Source of the DNA: CAZQDP01 sp964592375
GTDB taxonomy: Bacteria > Bacillota > Clostridia > RUG12999
Direction: 5' to 3'
NCBI GenBank assembly: GCA_964592375.1
Contig: CAZQDP010000042.1
Span: forward strand, 1-20,716
DNA: 20,716 nt
The notes beneath the pieces are model-generated. The model made no database searches. It had not been told where the DNA came from and saw only the letters and a list, made by a program, of their open reading frames with translations. A program made the translations under genes and the position numbers. This document shows positions 1-6,787 of the stretch, in pieces; the first letter of the stretch is position 1, and every line of letters starts with the position of its first letter.

Positions 1-360
1 ATGACAGGCGGACAAATGGCACCCACCTCGCTGGTGGGGCAGCAGACCCAAACCACACCATATGGCAGAAAGGTAGAAACGCAGGGGTATCCCATCAATG
101 TATGCGAGATGCTATCCGCCCTGGAAGGTAGCTCCTACATTGAACGTACGGCAGTAGACTGCGTGAAAAATATACGCCTTACCAAAAAAGCAATTAAAAA
201 AGCATTTGAAACGCAGATAGCCGGAAAAGGCTTCTCGCTGATAGAGGTGTTATCGACCTGCCCTACCAACTGGGGCTTATCGCCGGTGGATAGTCTAAAA
301 TGGCTTCAAGAAAATATGATCCCGAGGTATCCGCTCGGTATATTTAAGGAAAAGGAGTGA
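1..360 (+). CDS. korB: 2-oxoacid:ferredoxin oxidoreductase, beta (TPP-binding) subunit, C-terminal part
   Basis: This is the C-terminal part of a thiamine-diphosphate-binding subunit of the KorB/VorA/PorB type; the gene starts left of the window. The reading frame is open from base 1, and its first Met is internal: the opening residues MTGGQMAPTS match the conserved TGGQ-x-SPT-like block of the TPP domain. The tail, with CPTNWG and a final region before IPRYPLG, is typical of 2-ketoglutarate or 2-ketoisovalerate ferredoxin oxidoreductases. The complex oxidatively decarboxylates a 2-oxoacid to acyl-CoA and passes electrons to ferredoxin in the cytoplasm. The gamma subunit follows after four bases, so the two are co-transcribed. 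The exact 2-oxoacid (2-oxoglutarate or branched-chain) cannot be decided from this fragment. Confidence 0.85.
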   Translation: MTGGQMAPTSLVGQQTQTTPYGRKVETQGYPINVCEMLSALEGSSYIERTAVDCVKNIRLTKKAIKKAFETQIAGKGFSLIEVLSTCPTNWGLSPVDSLKWLQENMIPRYPLGIFKEKE

Positions 361-364
361 TGAG

Positions 365-895
365 ATGAGCACACAGCAGATTATATTGGCAGGATTTGGT
401 GGTCAAGGGATTTTGTTTGCAGGAAAACTGCTGGCATATGCCGGAATGCTGAAGGGTAAAAATGTTTCTTGGTTGCCTTCCTATGGTCCGGAAATGCGAG
501 GCGGCACCGCAAACTGTCATGTGATATTATCGGATGAAGAGGTAGCTTCCCCCATTATTACATCACCAACTGTGGTCATTGCACTCAATCTGCCCTCTTT
601 GGATAAATTTGAGGATAGCACTCAGCCTGGCGGTATTGTGATATATGATAGCTCACTCATTGAACGGCAGGTAGAGAGAAAAGATGTTGTAAGTTGCCCT
701 GTTCCTGCCACTCAAATGGCAACAGATATGGAAAAGCCAACCTTGGCCAATATGATTGCCATCGGCCGTCTTCTTGTGCAGAGTGATGTGCTTTCCTTGG
801 CAGAAATTGAAATGGCAATGGAAAAATGCGTGCCGGCAGGTAAACGTAGCTTGGTGGAGACCAATATGAATGCCATAAAAGCGGGCATGAAATAA
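365..895 (+). CDS. korC: 2-oxoacid:ferredoxin oxidoreductase, gamma subunit
   Basis: A 176-residue protein of the pyruvate/ketoisovalerate oxidoreductase catalytic (gamma) domain family. The N-terminus carries the diagnostic GFGGQGILFAGKLLA block (about residues 10-24), followed by SYGPEMRGGTANCHVILS (about 38-55). Both are hallmarks of KorC/VorC proteins, and the length is normal for the family. It is part of the same cytoplasmic complex as the upstream beta subunit. An AGGAG at 353-357, inside the end of korB, sits seven bases before the ATG and supports this start. A strong hairpin terminator follows 17 bases after the stop, so this is the last gene of the operon. Confidence 0.9.
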   Translation: MSTQQIILAGFGGQGILFAGKLLAYAGMLKGKNVSWLPSYGPEMRGGTANCHVILSDEEVASPIITSPTVVIALNLPSLDKFEDSTQPGGIVIYDSSLIERQVERKDVVSCPVPATQMATDMEKPTLANMIAIGRLLVQSDVLSLAEIEMAMEKCVPAGKRSLVETNMNAIKAGMK

Positions 896-911
896 ACATA
901 AATACAGTATC

Positions 912-955
912 AAAGCACTTGTGCGAAAGCTTCTTTTTTGCACAAGTGCTTTTTG
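912..955 (+). terminator. Rho-independent terminator of the kor operon
   Basis: A perfect 13-bp stem is formed by AAAGCACTTGTGC (912-924) and GCACAAGTGCTTT (940-952), and the T-tract continues to 954. It lies just after the korC stop and ends the operon. Confidence 0.9.
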
Positions 956-987
956 GTTATATTTAACACATGCATATTTAAAAATAA

Positions 988-1181
988 TTTGAGTTTCCCC
1001 ATTTTTTCAAAAGACATCTAAAGTAGTGATTTTGATGACATTTCGGGACAATAGTGACAGATATTCGGCGCTTTTGTCATAAAAATATACGGTTTTTTGT
1101 GACAAAACAGTACCGTCCCATAGCAATGTTGTCAAAAACACGACCAGTTTTGCATCTAAGGAAAAAATGGGGAAACTCAAA
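988..1181. mobile_element. MITE-like non-coding element with terminal inverted repeats
   Basis: Terminal inverted repeats match perfectly over at least 21 bp: 988-1008 on the left and 1161-1181 on the right, with core TGAGTTTCCCCATTTTTTC. The A/T-rich word TTAAAAATAA occurs immediately outside both ends (978-987 and 1182-1191), as expected of a target-site duplication. An alternative reading puts the ends at TG (990) and CA (1179) with an AATT duplication. The roughly 150-bp interior has no convincing ORF. It carries recurring GACA/TGTC words (GGGACA near 1045, GTGACA 1054-1059, the dyad TTTTGTGACAAAA at 1095-1107, GTCCC near 1115), which look like transposase-binding repeats. The element sits between the kor terminator and the gdhA promoter. 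The responsible transposase family is not identified; TG...CA ends and repeated GGGACA/GTGACA words are reminiscent of IS21-type ends, but that is only a suggestion. Confidence 0.7.
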
Positions 1182-1194
1182 TTAAAAATAATGC

Positions 1195-1223
1195 TTGCAT
1201 TTTTGGACATTTTCTGATATAAT
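1195..1223 (+). promoter_or_regulatory. Predicted sigma-A promoter of gdhA
   Basis: A perfect -10 TATAAT (1218-1223) is preceded by an extended -10 TG at 1215-1216. A weak -35 TTGCAT (1195-1200) lies at 17-bp spacing. The promoter begins only three bases outside the right flanking repeat of the MITE-like element. A second TATAAT at 1289-1294 with a poor -35 could be an additional start. Transcription from 1218-1223 gives gdhA a leader of about 265 nt. Confidence 0.6.
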
Positions 1224-1317
1224 TTCGTCTGTTAATTATTGTCTCTCTTTTTCTCAAAGTTTATCTTTGGGGCATACAATGGCGTATGTATAATAAGAGA
1301 TGGTATGATGCGCATTA

Positions 1318-1330
1318 TTGTGTTACACAA
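1318..1330. promoter_or_regulatory. Short dyad TTGTGT-T-ACACAA in the gdhA leader region
   Basis: A perfect 6+1+6 inverted repeat. The one-base spacer makes an RNA hairpin unlikely, so a protein operator is the more natural reading. It lies downstream of both candidate -10 elements, where a bound repressor would act as a roadblock. No known regulator consensus is recognised, and chance occurrence in A/T-rich DNA is possible. Confidence 0.25.
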
Positions 1331-1416
1331 AACGCAGCATTGCAAATTGAATATGGTCAGGCAATCATGTGCGGCACCAATCTGCGTTTATAAGCTTTTG
1401 TAAACCATTTTTTTTA
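1330..1416 (+). promoter_or_regulatory. Putative attenuator in the gdhA leader (terminator versus alternative helix)
   Basis: A terminator-like hairpin is formed by GTTTATAA (1386-1393), loop GCTT and TTGTAAAC (1398-1405, one G-U pair), followed two bases later by eight Ts (1408-1415). Upstream, AAACGCAG (1330-1337) is exactly complementary to CTGCGTTT (1382-1389). That helix takes away the first bases of the terminator's 5' arm, so the two structures are mutually exclusive. Inside the larger loop, ATTGC (1339-1343) can pair with GCAAT (1361-1365). The stem is A/T-rich, so termination would be weak. No known riboswitch class is recognised. The remaining leader to 1496 has a small CGTCA/TGACG hairpin at 1454-1467 and the ribosome binding site. 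Confidence 0.4.
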
Positions 1417-1496
1417 GCCGTATCGTGAAGGCAATTTTGTGATGCGAAAATTACGTCAGAATTGACGGAAAAATCGAAAAATGGAGGGTAATATTT

Positions 1497-2834
1497 ATGA
1501 AAATACTTGGAAGAGTAATGGATGAAGTCATCAAAAGGAACCCCGGAGAACCTGAGTTTCATCAGGCGGTCAGGGAAGTATTGGAATCCTTGGAGATCGT
1601 GGCAGAAAAGAAGCCGGAATGGGTAAAAGCCGGCATTTTCGATAGAATTGTTGAACCTGAGCGCCAAATCATTTTCAGAGTGCCGTGGGTGGATGATAAA
1701 GGCATGGTGCAAGTAAACAGAGGCTTTAGAATTCAGTTCAATAGTGCGATCGGACCTTACAAGGGTGGTTTGAGATTGCATCCTTCTGTGAATGCCAGCA
1801 TTTTGAAGTTTTTAGGATTTGAACAGATATTAAAAAATTCATTAACCGGTCTTCCCATTGGCGGAGGTAAAGGCGGCAGTGACTTTGATCCCAAAGGCAA
1901 GTCAGACGGAGAAGTAATGCGTTTTTGTCAAAGCTTTATGACAGAATTGCAGAGACATATCGGCGAGAATACGGATGTTCCTGCAGGCGACATCGGAACA
2001 GGCGCAAGAGAAATCGGCTTTATGTATGGTCAATATAAAAGACTGAGAAACGACTTCACAGGCGTTTTAACCGGTAAGGGATTAACATGGGGCGGAAGTC
2101 TTGCAAGAACGGAAGCGACCGGCTATGGTCTTTGCTATTTTATGGATGAAGCACTAAAAGCAAAGGGCAAATCTTTTAAAGGGACAACCGTTGTTATTTC
2201 CGGTTCGGGCAATGTTGCAATTTATGCAACACAGAAGGTACATCAGTTGGGTGGTAAGGTGGTTGCACTGAGTGACTCCGGCGGATATATTCACGATCCC
2301 GAGGGAATTAATTTAGATACGGTTATTCAAATTAAGGAAGTAGAAAGAAAAAGAATTAGCGAATACATTAAATATCATCCGAAGGCTACATACACCGAAG
2401 GCTGTAGCGGAATTTGGACAATTAAATGTGATATCGCACTTCCAAGTGCTACGCAGAATGAGATTGACGAAGCTTCAGCAAAAGCACTTGTGGCAGGTGG
2501 ATGCTATGCAGTGGGTGAAGGTGCCAATATGCCTTCTACACCTGAAGCTGTTGAAGTATATTTGAAGAATAAAATCATCTATGGGCCTGCAAAAGCAGCG
2601 AACGCAGGTGGTGTTGCTACTTCTGCACTAGAAATGTCTCAAAACAGCATGAGATATTCTTGGACATTTGAAGAAGTAGATGCTAAACTGAAGGATATTA
2701 TGATTAATATCTACAAGGCCTCCAGTGAAGCTGCGAAGGAATATGGATGCGAAGACAATTTGGTTGTTGGCGCAAACATTGCAGGTTTCTTAAAGGTTGC
2801 CAATGCAATGTATGCTCAAGGTGTTGCATACTAA
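1497..2834 (+). CDS. gdhA: NADP-type glutamate dehydrogenase
   Basis: A 445-residue hexameric glutamate dehydrogenase, the usual length for the family. It catalyses reversible reductive amination of 2-oxoglutarate with ammonium in the cytoplasm. The substrate domain has GPYKGGLRLHPSVN (about residues 86-99), then LTGLPIGGGKGGSDFDPKGKS with the conserved Lys125, and PAGDIGTGAREIGFMYGQY around 162-180. The Rossmann domain begins near residue 228 with VVISGSGNVA. The motifs resemble E. coli-type GdhA rather than catabolic RocG, so an assimilatory NADPH role is likely; coenzyme preference is inferred, not shown. A GGAGGG sits 7-10 bases before the ATG. The gene is monocistronic: it has its own promoter and long leader and ends at a bidirectional terminator. 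Confidence 0.95.
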   Translation: MKILGRVMDEVIKRNPGEPEFHQAVREVLESLEIVAEKKPEWVKAGIFDRIVEPERQIIFRVPWVDDKGMVQVNRGFRIQFNSAIGPYKGGLRLHPSVNASILKFLGFEQILKNSLTGLPIGGGKGGSDFDPKGKSDGEVMRFCQSFMTELQRHIGENTDVPAGDIGTGAREIGFMYGQYKRLRNDFTGVLTGKGLTWGGSLARTEATGYGLCYFMDEALKAKGKSFKGTTVVISGSGNVAIYATQKVHQLGGKVVALSDSGGYIHDPEGINLDTVIQIKEVERKRISEYIKYHPKATYTEGCSGIWTIKCDIALPSATQNEIDEASAKALVAGGCYAVGEGANMPSTPEAVEVYLKNKIIYGPAKAANAGGVATSALEMSQNSMRYSWTFEEVDAKLKDIMINIYKASSEAAKEYGCEDNLVVGANIAGFLKVANAMYAQGVAY

Positions 2835-2863
2835 GTTGCACCAAAGGGTAGTATAGTAATTGC

Positions 2864-2907
2864 AAAAGGCGGCAATTGACCAATTGAGAGTCAAATGCCG
2901 CCTTTTT
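2864..2907. terminator. Bidirectional terminator between gdhA and thiT
   Basis: A 17-bp stem with one mismatch pairs 2864-2880 (AAAAGGCGGCAATTGAC) with 2890-2906. T-tracts lie downstream on the plus strand (2902-2906) and, through the AAAA at 2864-2867, on the minus strand. It can therefore end both gdhA and the convergent thiT transcript, which stops 20 bases away. Confidence 0.85.
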
Positions 2908-2926
2908 AGGTTGCAAATATGAACGA

Positions 2927-3484
2927 TTATGTTTTGTGTTTTTTCAAAATTGGGCTTGCCGAAAGCAGGATTAGCACCGATAGGGTGATGATGAGCTCTG
3001 CTAACATATAGGAGGCGTTATACACCAAGGAATACAGCCAAACGGGCTGACCTTCCGGTGCGAAGGAGCTCCAAATCAGGATGCCGGATACAAAGTGGCA
3101 CAAAAAACGAAGTGATAGCACAACGCCTCCACCAATTGCCACCTTTGCCATGGGATGCCGAAATGGACTCGCAAGGCTGCCTGCAAGGCCCAATACACCA
3201 AATGCAATCACATAATCCAGCAGCACCACGAGTGCAAAGGAAACCATATCCCCCGTGGGCGGCGGATAAAAACCGATGGCCATCTGCACGAGTGCATAGG
3301 TAATCGAGGTTAAAAGTCCCCATTTCACATTGTGCCGAAGGGATACAATAATCACAGGAACCATACTTGCAACGGTAACAGAGCCTCCATTTGGGAGCTT
3401 GAATACCGCAAACATGGATAGCACTACCCCGAGCGCCACCATGATTGCACATTCTGTTAGGATATACAATTTCTTACTTTTCAT
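2927..3484 (-). CDS. thiT: ThiT, thiamine-binding S component of an ECF transporter
   Basis: A 185-residue, strongly hydrophobic protein with about six membrane segments, the size and pattern of ThiT. It binds thiamine at the outer face and works with shared ECF A/A'/T subunits encoded elsewhere. Family-typical features are the N-terminal MKSKKLYILTECAIMVALG start, a conserved RFLCHFVSGILIW stretch (about residues 124-136) and YNASYMLAE near residue 153. The frame is open 28 codons further upstream, but that extension runs back through the terminator hairpin of the riboswitch. The ATG at 3482-3484 with AAGGAAG 6-7 bases ahead is the likely start. A TPP riboswitch in the leader independently supports a thiamine role. 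Confidence 0.9.
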   Translation of the reverse strand: MKSKKLYILTECAIMVALGVVLSMFAVFKLPNGGSVTVASMVPVIIVSLRHNVKWGLLTSITYALVQMAIGFYPPPTGDMVSFALVVLLDYVIAFGVLGLAGSLASPFRHPMAKVAIGGGVVLSLRFLCHFVSGILIWSSFAPEGQPVWLYSLVYNASYMLAELIITLSVLILLSASPILKKHKT

Positions 3485-3514
3485 TTTTCTGCTTCCTTTT
3501 CTTTTGATTTTTGA

Positions 3515-3556
3515 GCAGCGCACAAAACAAAAAGCGCTGCGTAATGAGCGCAGCGC
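3515..3556 (-). terminator. Riboswitch-controlled terminator/antiterminator upstream of thiT
   Basis: On the minus strand, GCGCTGCG (3556-3549) pairs perfectly with CGCAGCGC (3541-3534) and is followed by the U-rich TTTTTGTTTTG tract, forming an intrinsic terminator. A third segment, GCGCTGC (3521-3515), repeats the first arm and can also pair with the middle arm. This gives an alternative hairpin across the U-tract. It is the likely expression platform of the TPP riboswitch, 30-70 bases before the thiT start. Confidence 0.75.
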
Positions 3557-3569
3557 ATAGAATAACAAT

Positions 3570-3662
3570 ATGATTCCTACGCCGGCATTACCCGGATCAG
3601 GTATGCGGGTTAAGAATAAACATTCTCTCTCAGCCGGATATTTCCAGCACCCCGTTCCTTTT
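3570..3662 (-). ncRNA. TPP riboswitch (THI element) controlling thiT
   Basis: Read on the minus strand, the element contains the conserved blocks in the right order: GGGGTGCTGGAAATATCC, then GGCTGAGAGAG, a short variable hairpin (AATGTTTATTCTT), ACCCGCATACCTGATCCGGG, and TAATGCCGGCGTAGGAA. CUGAGA, ACCUGAU and the final GCGUAGG are the signature TPP-binding sequences. By established knowledge TPP binding lowers expression of thiamine uptake and synthesis genes. Here it would do so through the terminator just downstream. Confidence 0.96.
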
Positions 3663-3711
3663 CCAACAGTGCGCTTATGTGCACATGCTAGATATTCTTT
3701 TTTCTGTATGA

Positions 3712-3740
3712 ATTATACTACGTTCATCATTTTTTGTCAA
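3712..3740 (-). promoter_or_regulatory. Sigma-A promoter of the thiT transcript
   Basis: On the minus strand a perfect -35 TTGACA (3740-3735) and a perfect -10 TATAAT (3717-3712) are separated by exactly 17 bp. It lies 17-45 bases past the spoIVA stop, so thiT is transcribed independently of the sporulation gene. The transcript would start about 40-50 nt before the riboswitch aptamer. Confidence 0.9.
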
Positions 3741-3756
3741 TATTTTTTTGCGGACA

Positions 3757-5232
3757 TTATAATATAATGCAAATCAGTCCGCCGCTTCCCTCGTTGATAA
3801 TGCGCTGCAAGGTTTCTTGCAATTTAAATCTTGCATCCTCCGGCATACGACTGAGTTTGTTGTGCAGACCTTCGTTTACCAGATCATGCAAGGATTTGCC
3901 GAAAATATTTGACTCCCATATCTTTTTGGGATCCACTGCAAACTCACTCATCAAATAATTAACCAGCTCTTCACTTTGCTTCTCACTGCCAACAATGGGG
4001 GAAACCTCTGTTTCAATATCTGCCCGAATCATATGAATAGATGGAGCACTAGCACGCAAACGAACACCAAATCGACTGCCCTGTTTAACGATTTCCGGCT
4101 CTTCCAAGGTGAGCTCATCTATGGTGGGAGATACAATGCCATACCCCTTCGCTTCTACTTCTTTGAGGGCGTAGGCAACCTTATCGTATTGCTTCTTCAC
4201 ACCGCTCAACTCTTCTAATAGATGCAGTAGCGTGTCGTCGCCGTCAATTGCAAAGCCTGTCATCTCGCTGAGCACTTGATAGAATAAACCGTCAGGCGTG
4301 GACAGTTCAATGTTCATTATGCCGCCGCCCAAATCAATATCCGTAAGCTTTGCTTCCTTAATAAATTCAAACGCTGAGAGTGCAGCGGTTTTGTTTGCTA
4401 CCTCTCTGATTTTGGATACTTCTTTGAGAATATCAATAATAGCAGAATAGATATTGGTTTTCAACGGATGGTCTTGATGCAGCGCCTCAAGCCACTTGGG
4501 CAAATTGATGCCTATTTCTCTTAATGGGAATTCATAGAGAATTTTCGCCAAAATGTCCTTGATGTCTTCTGTTTCCATATCCGCACAGGAAACGGGAAGA
4601 ACTGGAACTGAATATTTTTCTTCCATGGTGTCACGCAGCTCGAGCGTGGCCGGGGAGTTTGGATGAACGGAATTGAGCAGAACCACAAAAGGTTTATTAA
4701 TGGCCATAAGCTCCCGAATGACCCTTTCCTCAGCTTGCCAATAATCATCCCTTGGAATATCTGTAATACTGCCATCCGTTGTGATTACAAGCCCAATGGT
4801 GGAGTGTTCATTAATAACCTTTTTTGTACCGGCTTCCGCAGCTTCATGGAAGGGAACAGGCTCATTGTTCCATGGGGTTTGCACCATGCGGGGCATACCC
4901 TCCTCCATGCCGCCCAGGGCACTGTCCACCATATACCCGACGCAATCCACAAGACGAACGCGGCATCGCGCATTGTCCATTTCGATTTCAACCGCTTCAT
5001 TGGGGACAAATTTCGGCTCGGTAGTCATAATGGTGCGACCGCCTGCACTTTGAGGCAATTCATCTCGTGCACGTTCTTTTTTAAAGGTGTTATCAATTCC
5101 CGGTAGCACCATTAAATCCATAAACCGCTTGATGAATGTGGATTTGCCTGTGCGTACCGGTCCCACAACGCCTACGTATATATCCCCCTGCGTTCTCCTG
5201 GCTATATCCTGATAAATGTTACCTTCCTGCAT
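3757..5232 (-). CDS. spoIVA: Stage IV sporulation protein A (spore coat basement ATPase)
   Basis: A 491-residue SpoIVA, almost exactly the length of the Bacillus subtilis protein. SpoIVA hydrolyses ATP to polymerise on the forespore surface and forms the base layer of the spore coat, on which cortex formation also depends. The Walker A motif GPVRTGKST is at residues 24-32, with Lys30 at the classical position. The N-terminal TRAFAC-like GTPase-fold domain continues with VRLVDCVGYMVDSALGG, and the C-terminus ends in the conserved hydrophobic GGLICIIL membrane-anchoring tail. A strong SD (AGGGAGGTAC, 5250-5241) precedes the ATG. Its presence indicates an endospore-forming lineage. Mother-cell (sigma-E) control is expected from the family. 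Confidence 0.97.
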   Translation of the reverse strand: MQEGNIYQDIARRTQGDIYVGVVGPVRTGKSTFIKRFMDLMVLPGIDNTFKKERARDELPQSAGGRTIMTTEPKFVPNEAVEIEMDNARCRVRLVDCVGYMVDSALGGMEEGMPRMVQTPWNNEPVPFHEAAEAGTKKVINEHSTIGLVITTDGSITDIPRDDYWQAEERVIRELMAINKPFVVLLNSVHPNSPATLELRDTMEEKYSVPVLPVSCADMETEDIKDILAKILYEFPLREIGINLPKWLEALHQDHPLKTNIYSAIIDILKEVSKIREVANKTAALSAFEFIKEAKLTDIDLGGGIMNIELSTPDGLFYQVLSEMTGFAIDGDDTLLHLLEELSGVKKQYDKVAYALKEVEAKGYGIVSPTIDELTLEEPEIVKQGSRFGVRLRASAPSIHMIRADIETEVSPIVGSEKQSEELVNYLMSEFAVDPKKIWESNIFGKSLHDLVNEGLHNKLSRMPEDARFKLQETLQRIINEGSGGLICIIL

Positions 5233-5279
5233 ACGTCTGTGTACCTCCCTTGAAAATTCAGCTATGTTACTACATTTAT

Positions 5280-5308
5280 ATTGTACTTGCAGTGGGTTTA
5301 TTCATGTT
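5280..5308 (-). promoter_or_regulatory. Candidate sigma-E promoter of spoIVA
   Basis: On the minus strand AGTACAAT (5287-5280) matches six of eight bases of a sigma-E -10 (CATACAAT-like). The -35 region around 5301-5308 (ACATGAA) is a weak match at about the right spacing. The placement, some 50 bases upstream of the start codon, is reasonable. It rests partly on the known mother-cell expression of spoIVA and is tentative. Confidence 0.3.
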
Positions 5309-5366
5309 TTATAAAAAATGTGGACTATTATTCTACTTATGAAGAAAAGGAGGTGGCCAGCGGGAA

Positions 5367-5495
5367 ATGGCATACGATAAAAGGCGGGTAACCCATCGAG
5401 TTGCCATGGAAGGATTTCGGCGTTTGTTGTATATAAAAGACAAAAATGTGACAAAATGTCTCTGCCAATACGTTGACAAAATAAAATTAATATGA
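5367..5495 (+). CDS. Possible 42-residue small protein of unknown function
   Basis: An ATG-started ORF preceded by a near-perfect ribosome binding site AAGGAGGTG (5347-5355), about 11 bases from the ATG, which is slightly long. The product is basic, begins MAYDKRRVTHRVAMEGFRRL and ends CLCQYVDKIKLI with two cysteines close together; no family is recognised. Its 3' end overlaps the predicted EPS promoter, and no promoter for the ORF itself was found, so it would not be part of the EPS operon. The same DNA can also fold: ATGGCA (5367-5372) with TGCCAT (5402-5407), and CGAT (5375-5378) with ATCG (5395-5398). It may therefore be a structured RNA, or a chance ORF in the 344-base spacer between spoIVA and the EPS operon. 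Confidence 0.25.
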   Translation: MAYDKRRVTHRVAMEGFRRLLYIKDKNVTKCLCQYVDKIKLI

Positions 5496-5501
5496 TATTA
5501 T
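5473..5501 (+). promoter_or_regulatory. Promoter of the exopolysaccharide operon
   Basis: A perfect -35 TTGACA (5473-5478) is followed at 17-bp spacing by TATTAT (5496-5501), with an extended -10 TG at 5493-5494. It is the only strong promoter found upstream of the long run of closely packed plus-strand genes. It leaves a very A/T-rich leader of about 70 nt. Another TATAAT at 5524-5529 lacks a -35. Confidence 0.75.
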
Positions 5502-5576
5502 TAAAATGTTAGAAAAATACATGTATAATAAAATACAATTTAATAATATATTATAAAGAAGAGCGTGAAGTAAAAG

Positions 5577-6707
5577 ATGAATAAACGTGTATTCCTTTCA
5601 TCCCCACATATTGGGGATGATGAACGAGAGTTTGTGTCTCAAGCATTTGATTCTAATTATGTTGCCCCTTTGGGACCGCATGTGGATGAATTTGAAAAAA
5701 CAGTTGCGAATTATATTGGAGTTGCGGGCGCTGCGGCATTTTGTTCCGGCACCGCAGCAATACATTTGGCATTAAAGCTTGTCGGAGTGGAAAAAGGCGA
5801 CATTGTTTTTTGTTCTTCACTTACCTTTTCGGGTTCTTGTAATCCCATTATGTATCAAAATGGCACTCCTGTTTTTATTGATTGTGAGCCGCAAAGCTAC
5901 AATATGTCTCCGGTTGCGCTTGAAAGGGCCTTTGCAAAGTATCCGAAACCAAAGGCTGTTATTATTGTGAATTTGTATGGTCAGTCTGCGGACTATGATG
6001 AACTTTCAGATATATGCGAGCGCCATGGTGTACCGATTATTGAAGATGCTGCAGAAAGCTTTGGAGCTACATACAAGGGAAGGCAAACCGGCACCTTTGG
6101 TCGGTTTGGTATTCTATCGTTTAATGGGAATAAAATCATTACCACCTCCGGTGGTGGGATGCTACTGAGTAACGATGAAAAGGCACTCCAAAAGGCGAAG
6201 TTTTGGGCCACGCAAGCAAGGGATAGCGCACCATATTATTTGCATAGCGAGCTTGGTTATAACTATCGGCTATCCAATATATGTGCCGCAATAGGCTGTG
6301 GACAAATGAAAGTACTGGATGATAGAATTGCCAAGAAAAAATACATATTTGAGCGGTATAAAGATGCATTTTCCCATATAGAAGCGATTAAAATGTATCC
6401 GGTTTGTAATTATGGAAAGCCAAACTACTGGCTCTCTGTCATGGAACTCTCCACAGGCTGCGGGTTAACGCCTGCAGATATCATTGCCGCATTAGAAGCA
6501 CAAAACATTGAATCGCGGCATATTTGGAACCCAATGCACCTTCAGCCATTCTATCAAAAGTATGACTTTTTCAGTCACTTCGAGAAAAAGCAAAGTGTGG
6601 CAGAACAGCTCTTTTATCAAGGGGTATGCTTGCCTTCGGACACCAAAATGACGGATGAGGAAATAGATAGGGTAATTGATATCATCAATAATAAACTATT
6701 AAATTAG
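5577..6707 (+). CDS. DegT/DnrJ/EryC1/StrS-family sugar aminotransferase (PglE/EpsN-like)
   Basis: A 376-residue PLP-dependent aminotransferase of the family that converts nucleotide 4-keto sugars into 4-amino sugars. Visible motifs are GSGTAA-like FCSGTAAIHLALK (about residues 59-71), CSSLTFSGSCNPI near 82-94, the PLP-binding aspartate in VPIIEDAAESFGATYKG (about 153-169), and the Schiff-base Lys186 in SFNGNKIITTSGGGML. The closest recognised types are PglE and EpsN, which act on UDP-4-keto-6-deoxy-GlcNAc in bacillosamine-type pathways; this substrate is inferred. The neighbouring PglC-type transferase supports it. The matching 4,6-dehydratase (PglF/EpsC type) and the acetyl-CoA N-acetyltransferase (PglD/EpsM) are not in the window. 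It is the first gene of the EPS operon; its ribosome binding site is weak. Confidence 0.9.
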   Translation: MNKRVFLSSPHIGDDEREFVSQAFDSNYVAPLGPHVDEFEKTVANYIGVAGAAAFCSGTAAIHLALKLVGVEKGDIVFCSSLTFSGSCNPIMYQNGTPVFIDCEPQSYNMSPVALERAFAKYPKPKAVIIVNLYGQSADYDELSDICERHGVPIIEDAAESFGATYKGRQTGTFGRFGILSFNGNKIITTSGGGMLLSNDEKALQKAKFWATQARDSAPYYLHSELGYNYRLSNICAAIGCGQMKVLDDRIAKKKYIFERYKDAFSHIEAIKMYPVCNYGKPNYWLSVMELSTGCGLTPADIIAALEAQNIESRHIWNPMHLQPFYQKYDFFSHFEKKQSVAEQLFYQGVCLPSDTKMTDEEIDRVIDIINNKLLN

Positions 6708-6787
6708 TTGCACAAATGCACAATTGTTTTTAATTAACAGGATAAGATTGATGTAAAATATGGGTTTTTATGAGGAGGTCAAACATA

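Noticed and set aside
3018..3452. Long open frame in another frame of thiT (and several similar frames opposite spoIVA)
   Set aside because: They are shadows of well-supported genes, with no ribosome binding site and no recognisable protein family.
5367..5470. A cyclic di-GMP or other known riboswitch ahead of the EPS operon
   Set aside because: The conserved cores of the classes I know are not present, and the segment lies upstream of the predicted operon promoter.
6708..6769. Terminator between the aminotransferase and PglC-like genes
   Set aside because: TGCACAAATGCACAATTGTTTTT is a T-rich repeat-like stretch but its arms do not pair into a stable stem; the genes are better read as one operon.
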